Counted from the stretch's first letter, positions 10,130-21,689 are shown. The stretch: DNA of 64,000 nt from Bagarius yarrelli (GCA_005784505.1 VCAZ01000030.1:2626501-2690500); one strand, 5' to 3'. Notes: a model not told the origin generated them from the sequence alone. Program-made: numbers and translations.

Positions 10130-12370
10130 ATGACTCTCTTCGTGGACTCTCAGAAGAGCATAGCTCTAAATGAGCAGCTGTATCAGGCAGCGCGCGAAGC
10201 TACTACATGCTACATTGACGACGCCATGACTGAGAGAGTAACAGTCTATGTTACCGGTAAGTTTTTTTTAAATAACACATACACAAATGCACCGTCTCCA
10301 CAGTTGCAGCATGGCCAAAACGTTCTTCTCAATAAAGCACGTGAACCCGACGTCATGTCGCGTTGATTTATGGGTAATCTTGTAGGTGGACGCCATACTG
10401 GGAGGATCACGCATCATTTCTGCTTGTGTGTCTGATGAAGAGTTATGACTTTCTTTTACGATTTTGGAAAATTTCACTGCTTCCTGCTACTAAAAACCGC
10501 TACAGCAAGTCATACAGTCGATCAGGGGGGAAAAAACCCTGAACAACAGGCCAATTTTTCATTTTGTTACTTCATGCAATCCCTCCTCCATCAGAATTTT
10601 ATCGCTTTACGCATTTAACACAAGGTATTGGTATTAAGGCTAGCTGTGGATAATACTCTCGGGGTCTGTCCAAAATTGCAAACTATTAAAGTATGTACTA
10701 CATTTCAATTAGTATGTACTTTCCGGCTGTTAAAAAAAAGATGTTCTTATAGCATAGTTGCAGGTAGTATAAATAAAATTCCTTCCATTCGAAATCACAT
10801 ACTTTCATACTATATAGTCGGTAAAATTGAGCGTGCGAAGCAAGTTGTAGGTCTGAATCCTTAGTATGCAAATTACAGTACACAAAAATTCCCAGATGAC
10901 CTACTACTCCTGCCCAAGTTCTAAAGTCTGCGTACAATGTACACTTTACTACCACGAGGCCGCGGGAGCATTAACTTATCATATGAGTAAGGAGTGGAAA
11001 AAGCAGACACAGCAAGTCATCCGGGAACTTTCCATGTACTGAATTCCGCATACTTGCTAAGTATGCTCAATTTCACCCACTATATAGTATGGAATTATGC
11101 AATTTAGGACAGACCTCAGCATGCATATTAATGATTTGCAATTAGTTGTTAATTGTATAGAGAAACTGAAGCTAAGATCACGTAATGTTGAATTCTGGAT
11201 GATCTTGCTGGTCGACGCCATACTAGGTCATGCGTCTTTTCGTTAAGTGTGTTTTGACGCTGTATTATAATTTTCTTTCACTGGTTTTAATAAAAACTGC
11301 TCCAGCAAGTCACAGATGTTCAGGAATAAAAACAAGCGTGATCCACTGTCGCGTAATGTAGATTCACATTCTCTATCGGATTTCAACTTGCGCTTAATCA
11401 TATCTCAAGACTCTAGATGTTTATATGCAAGTTAATATAATTTTAAAGCTCACTTGCAAGCTATTCTAATTCTGATTTATTTTTAGAAGTAAATAGTTTT
11501 GCCATTGGGGATTAAACATAGATAAACATACAGTTCTGTATGAATAAAAGTGCTGAAAAAACTAGCTGTAGTTGCATTTGTAAAAATTGTAAGTACTGTT
11601 CTACATAAGAGCAATAAATCATAGTAAGGATAAAACGTGTTTAAATATAGTATTGTTTTTTTTAATATGTATCTGTTTTTGGGGGTTTTTTTCAAGAAAA
11701 CCTGGAGGCAGAAACATCTCCTGCAGATGTGACCTTTCCACCAAATGAATCTTTTAATAGAGAGCAAACACGCTTTCTTATTGATTTGATCCGCAGCCAG
11801 TTGGAGGCAGATGGCAGAGGTTTACCTAGAACTTTCAAGGAGCTGAATTACCGACTGAAGTCTGCTAAAGGCCAGAAAAAAAACTTGTGGGTGGATATGG
11901 CCAATAAACTATCCAAACATTTTATGGAGACCTTTGACCCAAGTAAGGTGGCTAGAAAATGGTACACACTCGAGGACGGATACAAGAAAGTCTTAGAACA
12001 TAATAGTGTAAGCAGTCCAACAAGAACCCGGTTTCAGTTTTTCACCGAAATGGAGGAGCTGCTGGATGGCCATCATGACATTGACTTGGCCCCTGTTGGC
12101 ACAGTGCATGGGGTGGTGGGGCGTAGACGAAAGACATTTAGTATGGACTGTCAGAGAGACTCGTCTGTAGCAAGGCAAACACCTGCAGCTTCACCAACAC
12201 AACCTCTGCGCAAACGGAAAAGACAAGAAGACGACTACTCAACTCTTTTGGACTTTTTAAGGGAATCCGAGGCGGCTAGTCAGCGTCGTCATGAGGAAAT
12301 ACTGGCACAGATGAAATCTGCTCAGAAAGGGTTTGAGGAGCTAATGTGCAAATTCTTGGAAAAAATGTAG
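10130..12370 (+). CDS. Harbinger-type Myb/SANT-like DNA-binding protein, two coding exons
   Basis: Coding exons 10130-10256 and 11697-12370 join in phase to 266 aa. Donor ACCG|GTAAGT and acceptor CAAG|AA are both present, and the start ATG sits in GTGGAATGA, with G at -3. Residues about 55-140 hold a tri-helical Myb/SANT-like fold: NREQTRFLIDLIRSQLE, WVDMANKLSKHF and KVARKWYTLEDGYKKV. The C-terminal part has a basic patch (RKRKRQ) and a helical, coiled-coil-like end (RRHEEILAQMKSAQKGFEELM). PIF/Harbinger transposons encode such a protein alongside their nuclease to bind DNA and bring the nuclease into the nucleus; NAIF1 is a domesticated relative. The nuclease gene lies convergently at 13559-15673. 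The ORF is intact although its intron carries a decayed MITE. Host function is not established. Confidence 0.8.
10345..10530 (+). repeat. Diverged direct repeat, copy 1
   Basis: Shares the ordered blocks 'ATCTTG..GGT.GACGCCATACT' and 'AAAAACCGCTACAGCAAGTCA' with copy 2 near 11178-11320. The pair flanks the MITE in the intron of the Myb/SANT-like gene. Confidence 0.5.
10661..11117 (+). mobile_element. Non-autonomous DNA transposon (MITE)
   Basis: Terminal inverted repeats: left GGGTCTGTCCAAAATTGCA, right (reverse complement) GAGGTCTGTCCTAAATTGCA. The sub-terminal TACTATATAGT motifs are also inverted. About 457 bp with no coding capacity. The target-site duplication is unclear. Confidence 0.7.
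11178..11320 (+). repeat. Diverged direct repeat, copy 2
   Basis: See copy 1 at 10345-10530. It contains GACGCCATACTAGG and AAAAACTGCTCCAGCAAGTCA in the same order. Confidence 0.5.
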
Positions 12371-12509
12371 ACCTTGTTTTTCTGTCTTTTTAGGCTAACC
12401 TTAAGCAATGCAGTGTACGACCAATGTAGTTATGTGCAAATTATAAATTTACTTTGTTAAATCTTGTTTTCTACTATTACCAAAAAGTGGTAGAAATTGG
12501 GTTTGCATC

Positions 12510-12515
12510 AATAAA
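12510..12515 (+). terminator. Poly(A) signal AATAAA, Myb/SANT-like gene
   Basis: About 140 bases after the stop codon of the Myb/SANT-like gene. Confidence 0.55.
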
Positions 12516-13069
12516 TGTTACCTGTTCTATAGGTTAAATTACTGACCTCATTCTAAAAGTAAGAAGTAAAAAATGTTTGTTTACAAAGTATGGTGTTTTT
12601 TGTTCCCCCACTGGTCCTGCAGTGCCCACATTGGTAAGCCTGTGATTGGCTTTTCTCCAGTATATCAACAAACAAGTATTTCATAAAACATGCTAATAAA
12701 ACTATAAGAACATATAGGGGGAAAATTACCAATAATACACGGAACTAGTTCTGTAATCAAAATGAGTCCCTATTACACAGTTGAGCCTATGCAAACCATA
12801 CAATAGACAAGGGGAAAAAAACAACTTGTGTGTATATATCAATCTGACCTTGAAGTATTTATATAGATATTTTTGTTAAACTGCTTTTAATTTTTTGGTA
12901 AAAATATGGATTCTGTATTTAATGTATTTTCCTAAACAATGCACGTTTTGTGAATTGTGTACACACAATTAGAACATGATTGTTTTTATAAAAATTTTTT
13001 TTTTTTATTTCTGTTACTGAAATGTAATTATACTGCTGTCATGAAAGAAATATGCTGTCAATAATGATA

Positions 13070-13205
13070 TAAATTGGTAGATATAGATAGATAGAGAGTT
13101 ATAAATATATAGATAGATAGATAGAGATAGATAGATAGAGCGAGAGGGAGAGAGAGAGTTATAAATATATAGATAGATATGAATAGATATATGTACAAAT
13201 ATAGA
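13070..13205. repeat. (GATA)n/(GAGA)n compound microsatellite
   Basis: Two imperfect units each containing TTATAAATATATAGATAGATA are interleaved with GATA and GAGAG runs. Confidence 0.85.
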
Positions 13206-13485
13206 TAGACTACAAACATACCAGCAAAGGGCAACAGATTTTTAATAAATTTTAAAACTAACTGGACATGGAGCAGAGCTGTCTTAATGCAGATTTTTTT
13301 TTTTAGAGTAACTCACTATTATTTGATTGTGAAACCAAAACAGACATATAAACCACAAGTCAGTGTTATTGAGTTACCCCTTAAAATGTAGACTGTAACA
13401 AGAAGAAAATGTGATGAGGAAGTCAACTTTATGAATGTAGCAAGCTAATCCAGAAACATCACATTTATGTAAGCATACGTACAAT

Positions 13486-13491
13486 TTTATT
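13486..13491 (-). terminator. Poly(A) signal AATAAA, HARBI1-like gene
   Basis: Minus-strand AATAAA about 70 bases past the nuclease stop codon. Confidence 0.5.
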
Positions 13492-13558
13492 TAATAGTAA
13501 TTATTGTATCAACTTGTACTAAACATGTACCCAAATGTGATAGAACTGTAAACTTAGT

Positions 13559-15673
13559 CTAAACATTGTCATCTGCCTGTCTTGGACAGTCTTGTAGGTG
13601 TTCCTCACATGCTTCATTGTCACCTATACACATATTGTGGAGAAAACAAGCTGCCATTATAATCATCACGACGTTCTCAAGGCGGGTGTTCTGCAGGTCC
13701 CTTACTCGCCTCCACTTGCACTTCATTTTTGCAAACGTTTGGTCTACAATCATCCTCCCTGAGCTGATCCTGGAGTTTAAAAGCTGGTCATCTTCATTTA
13801 GGGCCCCATTATCAGCCTTTGATGTGATGATGAACGGGTCAGCCTGCTCAGTGTATGCACTGTCGCCAAGCAATCTGTATTCACCCATTTTCTCCTGCCA
13901 GTCTGCATAAAAGTTGGAGGACCTCAACATCCTGGCATCATCAACTCTGCCTGGTGGTCCAACAAATATGTCAATAAATCGCCCCTTTTCATCAACAATC
14001 CCCTGAAGGAGTACAGAATAATATGATTGTCTGTTCATGTAGTCTCCCCCTCTTATGTTTGGTCGATTTATTTTTATATGGCACCCATCAATTGCGCCAA
14101 TGATTCCGTTGAGGCCGCACAGCTTCTCAAAAGCAGCCGAAGACGCTTTTTTTCTACCTGCGTTTGGCCAAGAGATAAAAGATGATCCCAAAGTGGAAAA
14201 AATGGCAAGCACCTCCAAAACACACTTATGTGCTGTTGACTCCGAAACGTCAAATTTGTCAGACATGTCTCTGAAGCCATTCTGGTTCGCCATGTACCAC
14301 AGAAACATCAAGACCTTCATTCTTACAGGTACAGTCGGCTGACCTCTGGCTTTTTGTCGTCTTAGTCCATGCTGCTGCAGCACAATCAGGAGAAAATCGA
14401 ACTGTCTTTTGGTGACCTTGTAGGGATGAAAAAAATTGTTGTCCTCACTGTTCGGCATAGCTTCCCATTTGGTCTCAGTCTTCAGGATTACTTTATGTGG
14501 TGAGTGGAGCATAGCAGCTGTTGCTACCCTAAAAGAACAAGTAGTCTGTATTATCTGAAGGTTAAACATTGATAACATGTCTTAAACCTTGAGACGTTTA
14601 TAAAAGAAGTACATAATGTAATTGCTCAATACGTCATATGATTTCTTCTGAGTTTTATAAAAAATGAATAAATAAATGTCTGCCACTTATACTTTACAGC
14701 ACAGTAAAATTATTTTTTTGCATATCCCATCTTAGTAAGTTGGGATCAGGGCGCAGGATCAGCTATGATGCAGCGCCCCTGGAGCAGGAAGGGTTAAGGG
14801 TCTTGCTCAAGGACTCAACAGCGGTTGGCTTGCCAGTGGTGGGGCTCTTTGGATCAACACCTTAGCAGCTTAACCATTGAGCCACCACTGCCTCTAGCCA
14901 GCATTTATCACAGAACATTTGGAAATTGGGACACAACCTAGTACCATAAGTAAGAAGACAAACCTATTTGTTTGTGTTAAGACAGTAAATCATCATCTCT
15001 TTTAGGGGTCGCCACAGCGAATCAACCGTCTCCATCTAAGCCTATTCTTTACATCCTCTTCACTCGCACCCACTAACTTCATGTCCTCGTTTATACCTCC
15101 TCTTTGCCTTCTGCCTGGTAGCTTCATTTCTAACATCCTGCCACTATTCACTATCCCCCCTGTGTGAAGTCAGTAAATACAGAAGGAAATTCAAGTATTG
15201 TAGTTTTTTTTTTAACGTAATGTTAAATGTCTGCAGTTAAGTTTTAATCAATATGAAATTATATTTCGTACAACAAAATCAAGACTTGCAATGCAGCCAA
15301 AAGTGATTAAAACTCTAAATCTTATCTCGTCACACTTACAAAAAAGTCAGTAAAAATGTACAGAATATAGTTTACTTACTATTAAAGCCTGTCGCAAAGT
15401 AACACTATAGTCACAACCGGTTAGTTTTCATGAAGAAAAGCACTTTTAACCCGGATGTTGATTTCGGTTACTTATATTTAAACGCAGATGTTTTGGTAAA
15501 CACATGAATCGGTTCATTCAGTATTCAAACACAGCAACTAATTCATGGAAGCAGTACCTCGTGCGCCTTTTTTGTTCCTCCAACTCTTCATTAACGTGAA
15601 CTATGTATCTGTTCATAAGCTTTCTGTGCTCAGAAAGAGCCAACAAGAGACACGCCTTCGTGGAGGGTTCCAT
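13559..15673 (-). CDS. HARBI1-like PIF/Harbinger nuclease, two coding exons
   Basis: Minus-strand coding exons 15673-15558 and 14528-13559 join in phase (AG|G) to 361 aa. The first exon starts MEPSTKACLLLALSEHRKLM. The second contains an N-terminal helix-turn-helix region (VSESTAHKCV) and the DDE-superfamily (IS5-like) nuclease: IIGAIDGCHIKI gives D186 and RLLGDSAYTEQ gives D261. The third acidic position lies in RMIVDQTFAKMKCKW, D301, where HARBI family members usually have Glu. It ends with the family motif AACFLHNMC. The length matches HARBI1 (about 350 aa). The single intron (14529-15557) contains a SINE remnant and an RTE-like LINE remnant, yet both coding exons are open. This may be an old autonomous element under constraint or a domesticated gene. 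I found no convincing terminal inverted repeats by eye. Confidence 0.85.
14695..14894 (-). mobile_element. tRNA-derived SINE, antisense, in the HARBI1-like intron
   Basis: Read on the minus strand: head GGCAGTGGTGGCTCAATGG, body with CTTGAGCAAGACCCTTAACC and GGGGCGCTGCATCAT, tail with GGGATATGCAAAAAAAT. Same family as the copies at 28146, 49563 and 50661. Confidence 0.8.
14998..15170 (-). mobile_element. RTE-like LINE 3' remnant
   Basis: The reverse complement matches the end of the fragment at 43735-44262: the blocks encoding GRRxxGRPKRR-like and VRWRR-like residues and the GGGAACAGCC-type tail (here reading GCGACCCC). Confidence 0.55.
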
Positions 15674-15689
15674 GTTTCTTTCCCCCCAA

Positions 15690-16039
15690 AACAAGTGTCG
15701 ACGCCGGAAACGACGTAATTCCGTATTACAAATTCTACTTCCGTGTTGACGGGGGGAAATAGTCTCTTTTATTGTTTAAAAAAATAAAAAATAAAAAATA
15801 TATAAACAATAAATAAATGAATAAATATTCTGGTGAATAAAATAGACGGACTGCTACAACGCAAAAAAAAAACCCAGATCAATGAATGTAATATTATTTT
15901 TTTTTACAGAAACACGCAAACAGATCGGTAGTAGACTGCGTGGTAATCACAAGGGTGAAGGAGGTCTGCGCATTTATGTTAACAGATCATGGTACACAGA
16001 CCCGACTGTCATTAAAAGTCATTGCTAAGCTTATCTAGA
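15690..16039. other. Promoter side of the HARBI1-like gene, then low-complexity sequence
   Basis: 15690-15750 carries CpGs and an ETS-like CGGAAGT on the minus strand, upstream of the nuclease start. 15775-15900 is A/T-rich. No gene. Confidence 0.4.
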
Positions 16040-16960
16040 GTATTTGATGATTAAATGCAGACCCTTGTATCATTTCCGAGAGAATTCTCAGCCATTGTTG
16101 TGACTGCAGCATGCATACCTCTGGATGCTACACTAAGTAATCTATGGAAGAACTGCATGTAGCTATTAGCAAGCAACAGACTGCACATCTCACTGGCATT
16201 ATAATTGTTGTTGGGGCCTACAACCACTCCTCCAACTGCCCAAATGTTTCCTGGGCTACTAAATGGGATACACTGGACCATATTTACACAAACATTGCTG
16301 AGGCATACAGGGCCATTCTCCTTCCCCACTTGGGTCAGTCTGATCATTTTTTTTTTCGTTCTTGTACCCAAAAACACAACATTATTGAAACATATAAAAC
16401 CATCAGTGAGGTGGCCCGAGAGGAGCATTTCCTTACTTCAGCAACAGCTACAAGACACTAACTGGAGCATGTTTGACTCACTGCCACCTCAGACATACAG
16501 ACAGACTTTAACATCTATGCATCATCTGTACTAGACTATATCAACACATGTATTGACACCACTTTCAAACATGGGAAACCCTTTCCTAATCAGAAGCCAT
16601 GGAGGAACTCTGATATCCACCTCTTGCTGAAAAGCATGAGACGTTTCCTTTAAATTTGGCAATGCAGAGGACTACAGCAGTGCCAGGGTTATTCGTAAAA
16701 GGTTGACCACAAACCAACACATCACAGTTTACCAGCTTAAGTTATGATTTATGACACCAAACCATGAACAGTCCACTTAAGGTTGTATAACCACCTAGTA
16801 GAAAGTGCTCCAGGCTCTTGCAGAGTAATAAGAGCATACAGAGCATCTAGCTCACTTGTCAACCCTAAATCAACCAAGCATGGGGATTCCAGAGCTTCAA
16901 GCTAAGGAGCCATATCCTACTGCTCACCTGACACAGCATATCCTTTTTTGATGGGTGGGG
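16040..16960 (+). mobile_element. LINE (Rex1/L2-like) endonuclease remnant, frameshifted
   Basis: Plus-strand frames show WDTLDHIYTNIAEAYRAILLPHLGQSDHFF, the LDxVYTN...GxSDH signature of the C-terminal part of a LINE apurinic-type endonuclease. Frameshifts split it between two frames, and no full reverse transcriptase remains. Confidence 0.7.
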
Positions 16961-17129
16961 CTGTGGCTGCCTCAGAACCAGAAACAAAAGTTGGTTCATC
17001 CAATTCAGAGCCAATAAAATGACTGAGCTCTTACTCTTCTGATTTTTTTAGCACCAGAGGCAGAATCTTGACCAGAGGGAAAGCAGCTAGCTTGTCAGTC
17101 AGCCAGCGTGGTATCAGTACATCCCCACT

Positions 17130-17900
17130 CTAACAGGAAGTGGGGCAGCAAAAGCATGTCCGCTCCCTGGTTCAGGCAGCTAAGGATGTGCATCACCCTG
17201 ATAAATGAGAGGTGCTGATTTGGGAAAATTTGCCGCTTAAAAATAAAGAGCTCTAGAATGCACTCTGCCTTGGCGATTTATGTCTGATACCACAGATGTC
17301 TTGTCACTATAAATCAGTACATGTCTCCGCCCCAGTTTCAGAAAATCACTTACAGCCAAAGACACTGCTTCTAGCTCCAAGCGGTTTATGCGCCACGGGC
17401 TGTGCAAAGCCGACCAGCATCCCGCTGCTGTAGCTCTTTGGCACACAGCTCCCCAACCCATTACTGATGCATCTGTCATAACCACAATAGGTCATGTCAC
17501 ACGACCAATGGAAACTCCCTGGTCAAACATATCCGAATAACGCCAGGGGCTCAGAGCTTTGATGCAGCCATGTATGATCAAAACACGCAGCCTGCCATAC
17601 CTCCATGTTCTGGGCAGAACCTGAGGCTTCAGTCAGTGCTAAAAGGGGCGCGTGTAGAGAAGGTCGGAGGGAGTAATCAGAGCATTAAGGAGGAGTTATC
17701 AGTCAAAGTCCTTTAGGTTAGACAGGGTCAGCCATACGTGCCTCTGGAGCATGACCAGGAATTGTCCAATTGCCTGGGCAGTGCACTTGGTAGTTGTGAG
17801 GGTAAAGTCCATGGCTGTACAGAGATCTTTTATTTTGTATAGTGACAGCTGTTCCTTATACAAGGTCTAACAACCGGCAGGGTAACAACAGTCTCCGCAA
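17130..17900 (-). mobile_element. DIRS-like retroelement RNase H remnant
   Basis: The minus-strand frame has VMTDASVMGWGAVCQ, then INRLELEAVSLAVSDFL and LIYSDKTSVVSDINRQG. These match the TDAS-xxGWGA / LELxAV / DNT-xVxYINxQGG pattern of DIRS-type RNase H. In the third block the acidic residue is kept but the DNT is altered (DKT). Degenerate. Confidence 0.65.
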
Positions 17901-18369
17901 CGGTGCATGTATACATGGGCCTCACCCCATGCAAATAGGAGAAAGATGCATGAGTGGCTGAGTGGAAGCGTGCTGACTGGGGCACAGACTCCGTCTTAAC
18001 CATTTGCTAATGGACAATGGGGGAAAAAACCTCATTAAACTCCTAGCTTTAGGTTGATGATGGCTGGCTGCTAAAACCAAAGTCAAGCTTGCTCTCAATC
18101 AGCTTTTGGTGGGTTACCAGCTCAGATGCAGCTTCTGAACAGCCTTAGATTTTTGGAGGCCTGTGGATTCTTCACCACTAATCTTCCATCTCAGATTTTG
18201 AAAGAAACATGACATTATTGTTCCTTGCCCCAATAGAGATACATCATGACATGTCTTGGGAGGGATAAAAGAGATTTTTGCTTTTTTAAAAAGCATTGTG
18301 CATTGTGTATTACAGCAGAAATACAGGTGAAATTTTAATGAACACATTTTCCCTTTATTTCCACCCAGA

Positions 18370-18910
18370 TGTGATCAAGTCAAGTCAAGCTTTATTGTTG
18401 TCATGTGTGGACATGTAAGGGAATGAAATGTCATGTCTTACAGGACCACATGCTACATACTAAATTATCCAAATATACATAAAATTGTACAAAGCGATAT
18501 GTAAACATATATTATCTTATTAACTCTATGTGGCAGTGCATGTTTCTAGAAGTTTCTTATGTATTTACAGAGACTGTTATTACAGGTGGTTTGTATAGCC
18601 CACTCACCTGTGCATAGCATACCCAGAATTTTGCATGTAAACAGGAATGTTGAGAGTTTTTGTGTGGTGGGGGGATGGGGTGTGTATGTGAAATGTTCAT
18701 GTTTTCAAGTGGTATGGTTGTGTATGAGGTTTTAGATGGGGGAAGTGATATTGGAGTTAGGGCTCCCACAACCTGAGGGAGAAAAGCTGCTGAACAATCT
18801 GACAGAGTGAGCTTTGATACTTCAGGTACCTTGTACCCTATGGCAGAAGCTGGACGAGATTGTAATTAGGATGGTGGGGTCTTTACAATACTGTTAGCCT
18901 TGCTGTAGCA
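18370..18910. repeat. Interspersed repeat, unclassified retroelement-like
   Basis: It begins GTCAAGTCAAGCTTTATTGTTGTC, a common fish repeat end, and runs through 'ctgagggagaaaagctgctgaacaat'. No intact ORF. Confidence 0.45.
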
Positions 18911-19047
18911 CAGTGCAAAAAAAAAATATGTCTGTGAAGTCCACTTTAAAGCCTTGTGGTCTGAAGCACTGCAGAGGAACATTTATTAAATATTTATTCC
19001 ATAGAATTTGTTTCTTCGCATATCTCTCTAATAGTTAACCCTAGCCA

Positions 19048-19115
19048 CCTAATTAACATTTACATTTACAGCATTTGGCTCTTGTCCAGAGCAACGTACA
19101 AAAGTGTTTTGAGTA
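19048..19115 (-). mobile_element. LINE 3' tail fragment
   Basis: The reverse complement ends CTCTGGACAAGAGCCAAATGCTGTAAATG, matching the LINE tail at 31513-31560 and the SINE tail at 58063-58112. Confidence 0.5.
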
Positions 19116-19234
19116 TAGAGCTCAATACTGTGTACTGTACACATACATCGAACTGTATGTTCGATCACAAAAATAAAAAAGTAACAACCCTCAAAAACTG
19201 ATAGAAGAGTAGCATAGATACTTGAATGTCTAGG

Positions 19235-19490
19235 TAACGTTCTCCCAGTGCTTGCGTGGGTTTACTCCAGTACTCTGGTTTTCCACAGTCTAAAAAGCAT
19301 GTATGGTAGGTTGATTGGTGACTCTAAATTGCAGATAGGAGTGAGTGTGAGTATGTGTGTGTCCCTGTGATGGACTGGTGACCTGTCCAGGGTGTACTGC
19401 TCCTGCCTTTCCCTTTCAGAGACAGCTGGGATAGGCTGGGATAAGCGGGTATAGAAGATGAATGAATGAATTAATTAATTAATTAATGCA
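19235..19490 (+). repeat. SINE-like interspersed repeat
   Basis: Contains 'GGTTTACTCCAGTACTCTGG', 'TGTGATGGACTGGTGACCTG', 'TCCAGGGTGTACTGC' and 'GCTGGGATAGGCTGGGATAA', ending in (AATGAATGAATT). The same family as 24340-24600. Confidence 0.7.
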
Positions 19491-20850
19491 GTGCTAGGTA
19501 TTTGAGAAACAGGTGGGCCTTCAATCATCTCTTAAAGACAGTCAGTGACTCTGCTGTTCTGACACTGTTTCAGACCATTGGTCCCACTTCATGAGATCAT
19601 GAACCTACAATAATTCATAACTTTGAAAAAACTTAAATGCTTTTGCATTGAAGGTCATAATGTAATTCATTTTGTTGTGTGGCACTAATAAAAAATACCC
19701 TCTGTAGGTTTAAATGTTAATTTCCCTGCCCTAACATGTCTGTGTCCCTATTCACAAAATGAGCTTATAAAGACAATTTAGTTAGTTTAGAGAGACTTCT
19801 GTGGCCTGGATGCCGAGCCCTTACTTAACCCCACAGAATACCTTTGAACTGGAATATTGAATTTGAGCCAGGTTTCCTCTGCCCACAAAGAGCCTGATAA
19901 GAGCTCCTTTGATGGGATGGGCACACATTCTCAGACACACTCCAGCATCATGTAGAAAGCGTTTTCAAGGGCTGTTTCTGCTGTGGGGGAACGGAAAGGA
20001 GAGGAAACTTCATAATAATATTTCATGCTTATAGGATTGGATGTCCAACAACTCTATATAGTTCACATGTCCATATATATTTTAGCCATATTATCATGTA
20101 TATACCAAATATATGAGACCTTTAAAAGGTTAAGAAACTTTTATAAAGAGCGACTTGATTTGATGATGCCATACCAGCAACTATTAGTTAAATTATTTTT
20201 TTTATAAAGACAGTTTTGAATTTTGTATCGATGATATGCCAGGAGCCAGCAAGCAGAAGTGAATTATTGTTCATGTTCTCCAACCTACACTTCCTGTCCC
20301 AAAAACAACTTACACACACACACACACACACTCGTTCTTATTCTCTCTAACTAGGCTTGAATTTGGCTTGGGGGGGAGGGGCACCCCCCCTCAAACCCAA
20401 AAATAGAAAAAAAGTATCAGGTTAACTTAAATTTAGTTTAAGGTTAAACGTCGATGTAGGCGCGTCCGCCAGGAGATATACACCACGTCCTGGAGAGGGC
20501 GCACTTTTCGCTAATTAAGGTGGTTAAAAATGGTTAAAAGTATAAACTAGATTTAGGGGGGTTTTTTGACGTTATTTCCACGTTTAAATGCATTTGTACA
20601 ATTATGTCTAGTTTTCATCTACAACAGAAAGCGCTTACTGTGTAACGCGTTATTTTATTTGTTAATTAACTGACGAAGTAAATAAGTGTGTTTTTTTTGT
20701 TGTTGTTGGCTGTTGTTTGCGTAGTGGGTAATTAGAGTTCGGTGACTTTTCTCATGTAAAACACGTCAGAAACGGAGGTGTAGACTAAAACCGGAGGGCG
20801 TATGGATGGAAAAGGGAAAATGTCTTGTTTGGGCGGAGTATTTATCGGTC
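19491..20850. other. Intergenic upstream of PLSCR3, nothing coding
   Basis: No gene recognised. An (AC)n run lies at about 20313-20331. CpG content rises from about 20440 towards the promoter. Confidence 0.5.
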
Positions 20851-20932
20851 AAGCTCAGGTCCACCGTGTATACTAATCAAAGAAGCAGGTTTCTCTTTCA
20901 CCACCTCTTTAACCAGTTCAAAAGTTTAAACG
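20850..20932 (+). other. PLSCR3-like non-coding exon 1 (approximate 5' end)
   Basis: Ends at the donor AAACG|GTAAGT (20932/20933). Its 5' end is a guess. It precedes the start-codon exon at 25178-25240 by a 4.2 kb intron. Confidence 0.55.
20888..20901 (+). promoter_or_regulatory. ISRE-like element in PLSCR3-like exon 1
   Basis: GGTTTCTCTTTCAC fits the interferon-stimulated response element in reverse orientation (GTTTCNNTTTCNC). It lies inside the presumed first exon, 31 bases before the splice donor. Confidence 0.55.
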
Positions 20933-21689
20933 GTAAGTTCTTTTATTATTGGATCGGTAATATACTTTAAAATAAAAGCAGACATGTCAGTTGTATGTAG
21001 AAGCGAAATGTTCCGTCAGTCTCCCTTGGGGGAGGTCTGGCTTTTCCGGGAAAACTCTGCTGGTCAAACGAAAATATTACATTTACATTATACAAGAATA
21101 TAATATAAACAAAACAATACTAGAATGTATTTAGTAAACTTGATTTGAACTTTTGTGTCCAACGTCGTTTTGCACTATTCTAATTTTCTGCTTTCAATGC
21201 CATTAGGGATTTTTTTTTTTTTTGATGGATCCATGCTTTTGTGTCTGGAGATGTTTTCCATGTTCAGACACGCATTATATCATAATAGAAAGCTTTTTAG
21301 TCAAGCAAATTTGAATGCTTTTTTAAAAAAAAAAAAAAAAACGGTAAGCGTGTTTAACATTATGAGGTAACAGTGGCATTGAGTTATCTGAACTGTCAGT
21401 GTGTCGTGTGTTACACAGATAGACAAGCTGGCAGCATCCCATAAGCAACACCTAGACATGCACGATGAACTCGCTCTATAAGATATTTATTCATTCATTT
21501 CCTTTTCAGGCCTGTTATTCGTAAATTCAATAAAATTATTATTTATTATTAATGTATAAATTGTGCAAATGCATTTAATAGAATGTATCTTGCTAGCCTT
21601 AACATCTGTCATCTGCTGTATGAGTGCTGTGTTTTTCCCGCTTATCCGGAATGGTTGTAATTACCCCAGATGGGTTGGGTTGAACATCG

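Larger units (their letters stand above)
12516..13558. other. Convergent intergenic spacer of the Harbinger-type pair
   Basis: Nothing coding. It holds a compound GATA/GAGA microsatellite (about 13070-13205) and, at 13486-13491, a minus-strand AATAAA for the nuclease gene. Confidence 0.6.

Noticed and set aside
13566..14342. Plus-strand ORFs over the HARBI1-like gene
   Set aside because: Antisense shadows; the minus frame carries the nuclease motifs.
9720..15760. Terminal inverted repeats enclosing the Harbinger pair
   Set aside because: Both flanks contain an ETS-like CGGAAGT and CpGs, but I could not align longer inverted ends; the similarity is no more than shared promoter motifs.
16144..16534. 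Host gene on overlapping plus frames
   Set aside because: LINE endonuclease motifs (LDHIYTN, LGQSDH) show a frameshifted retroelement.
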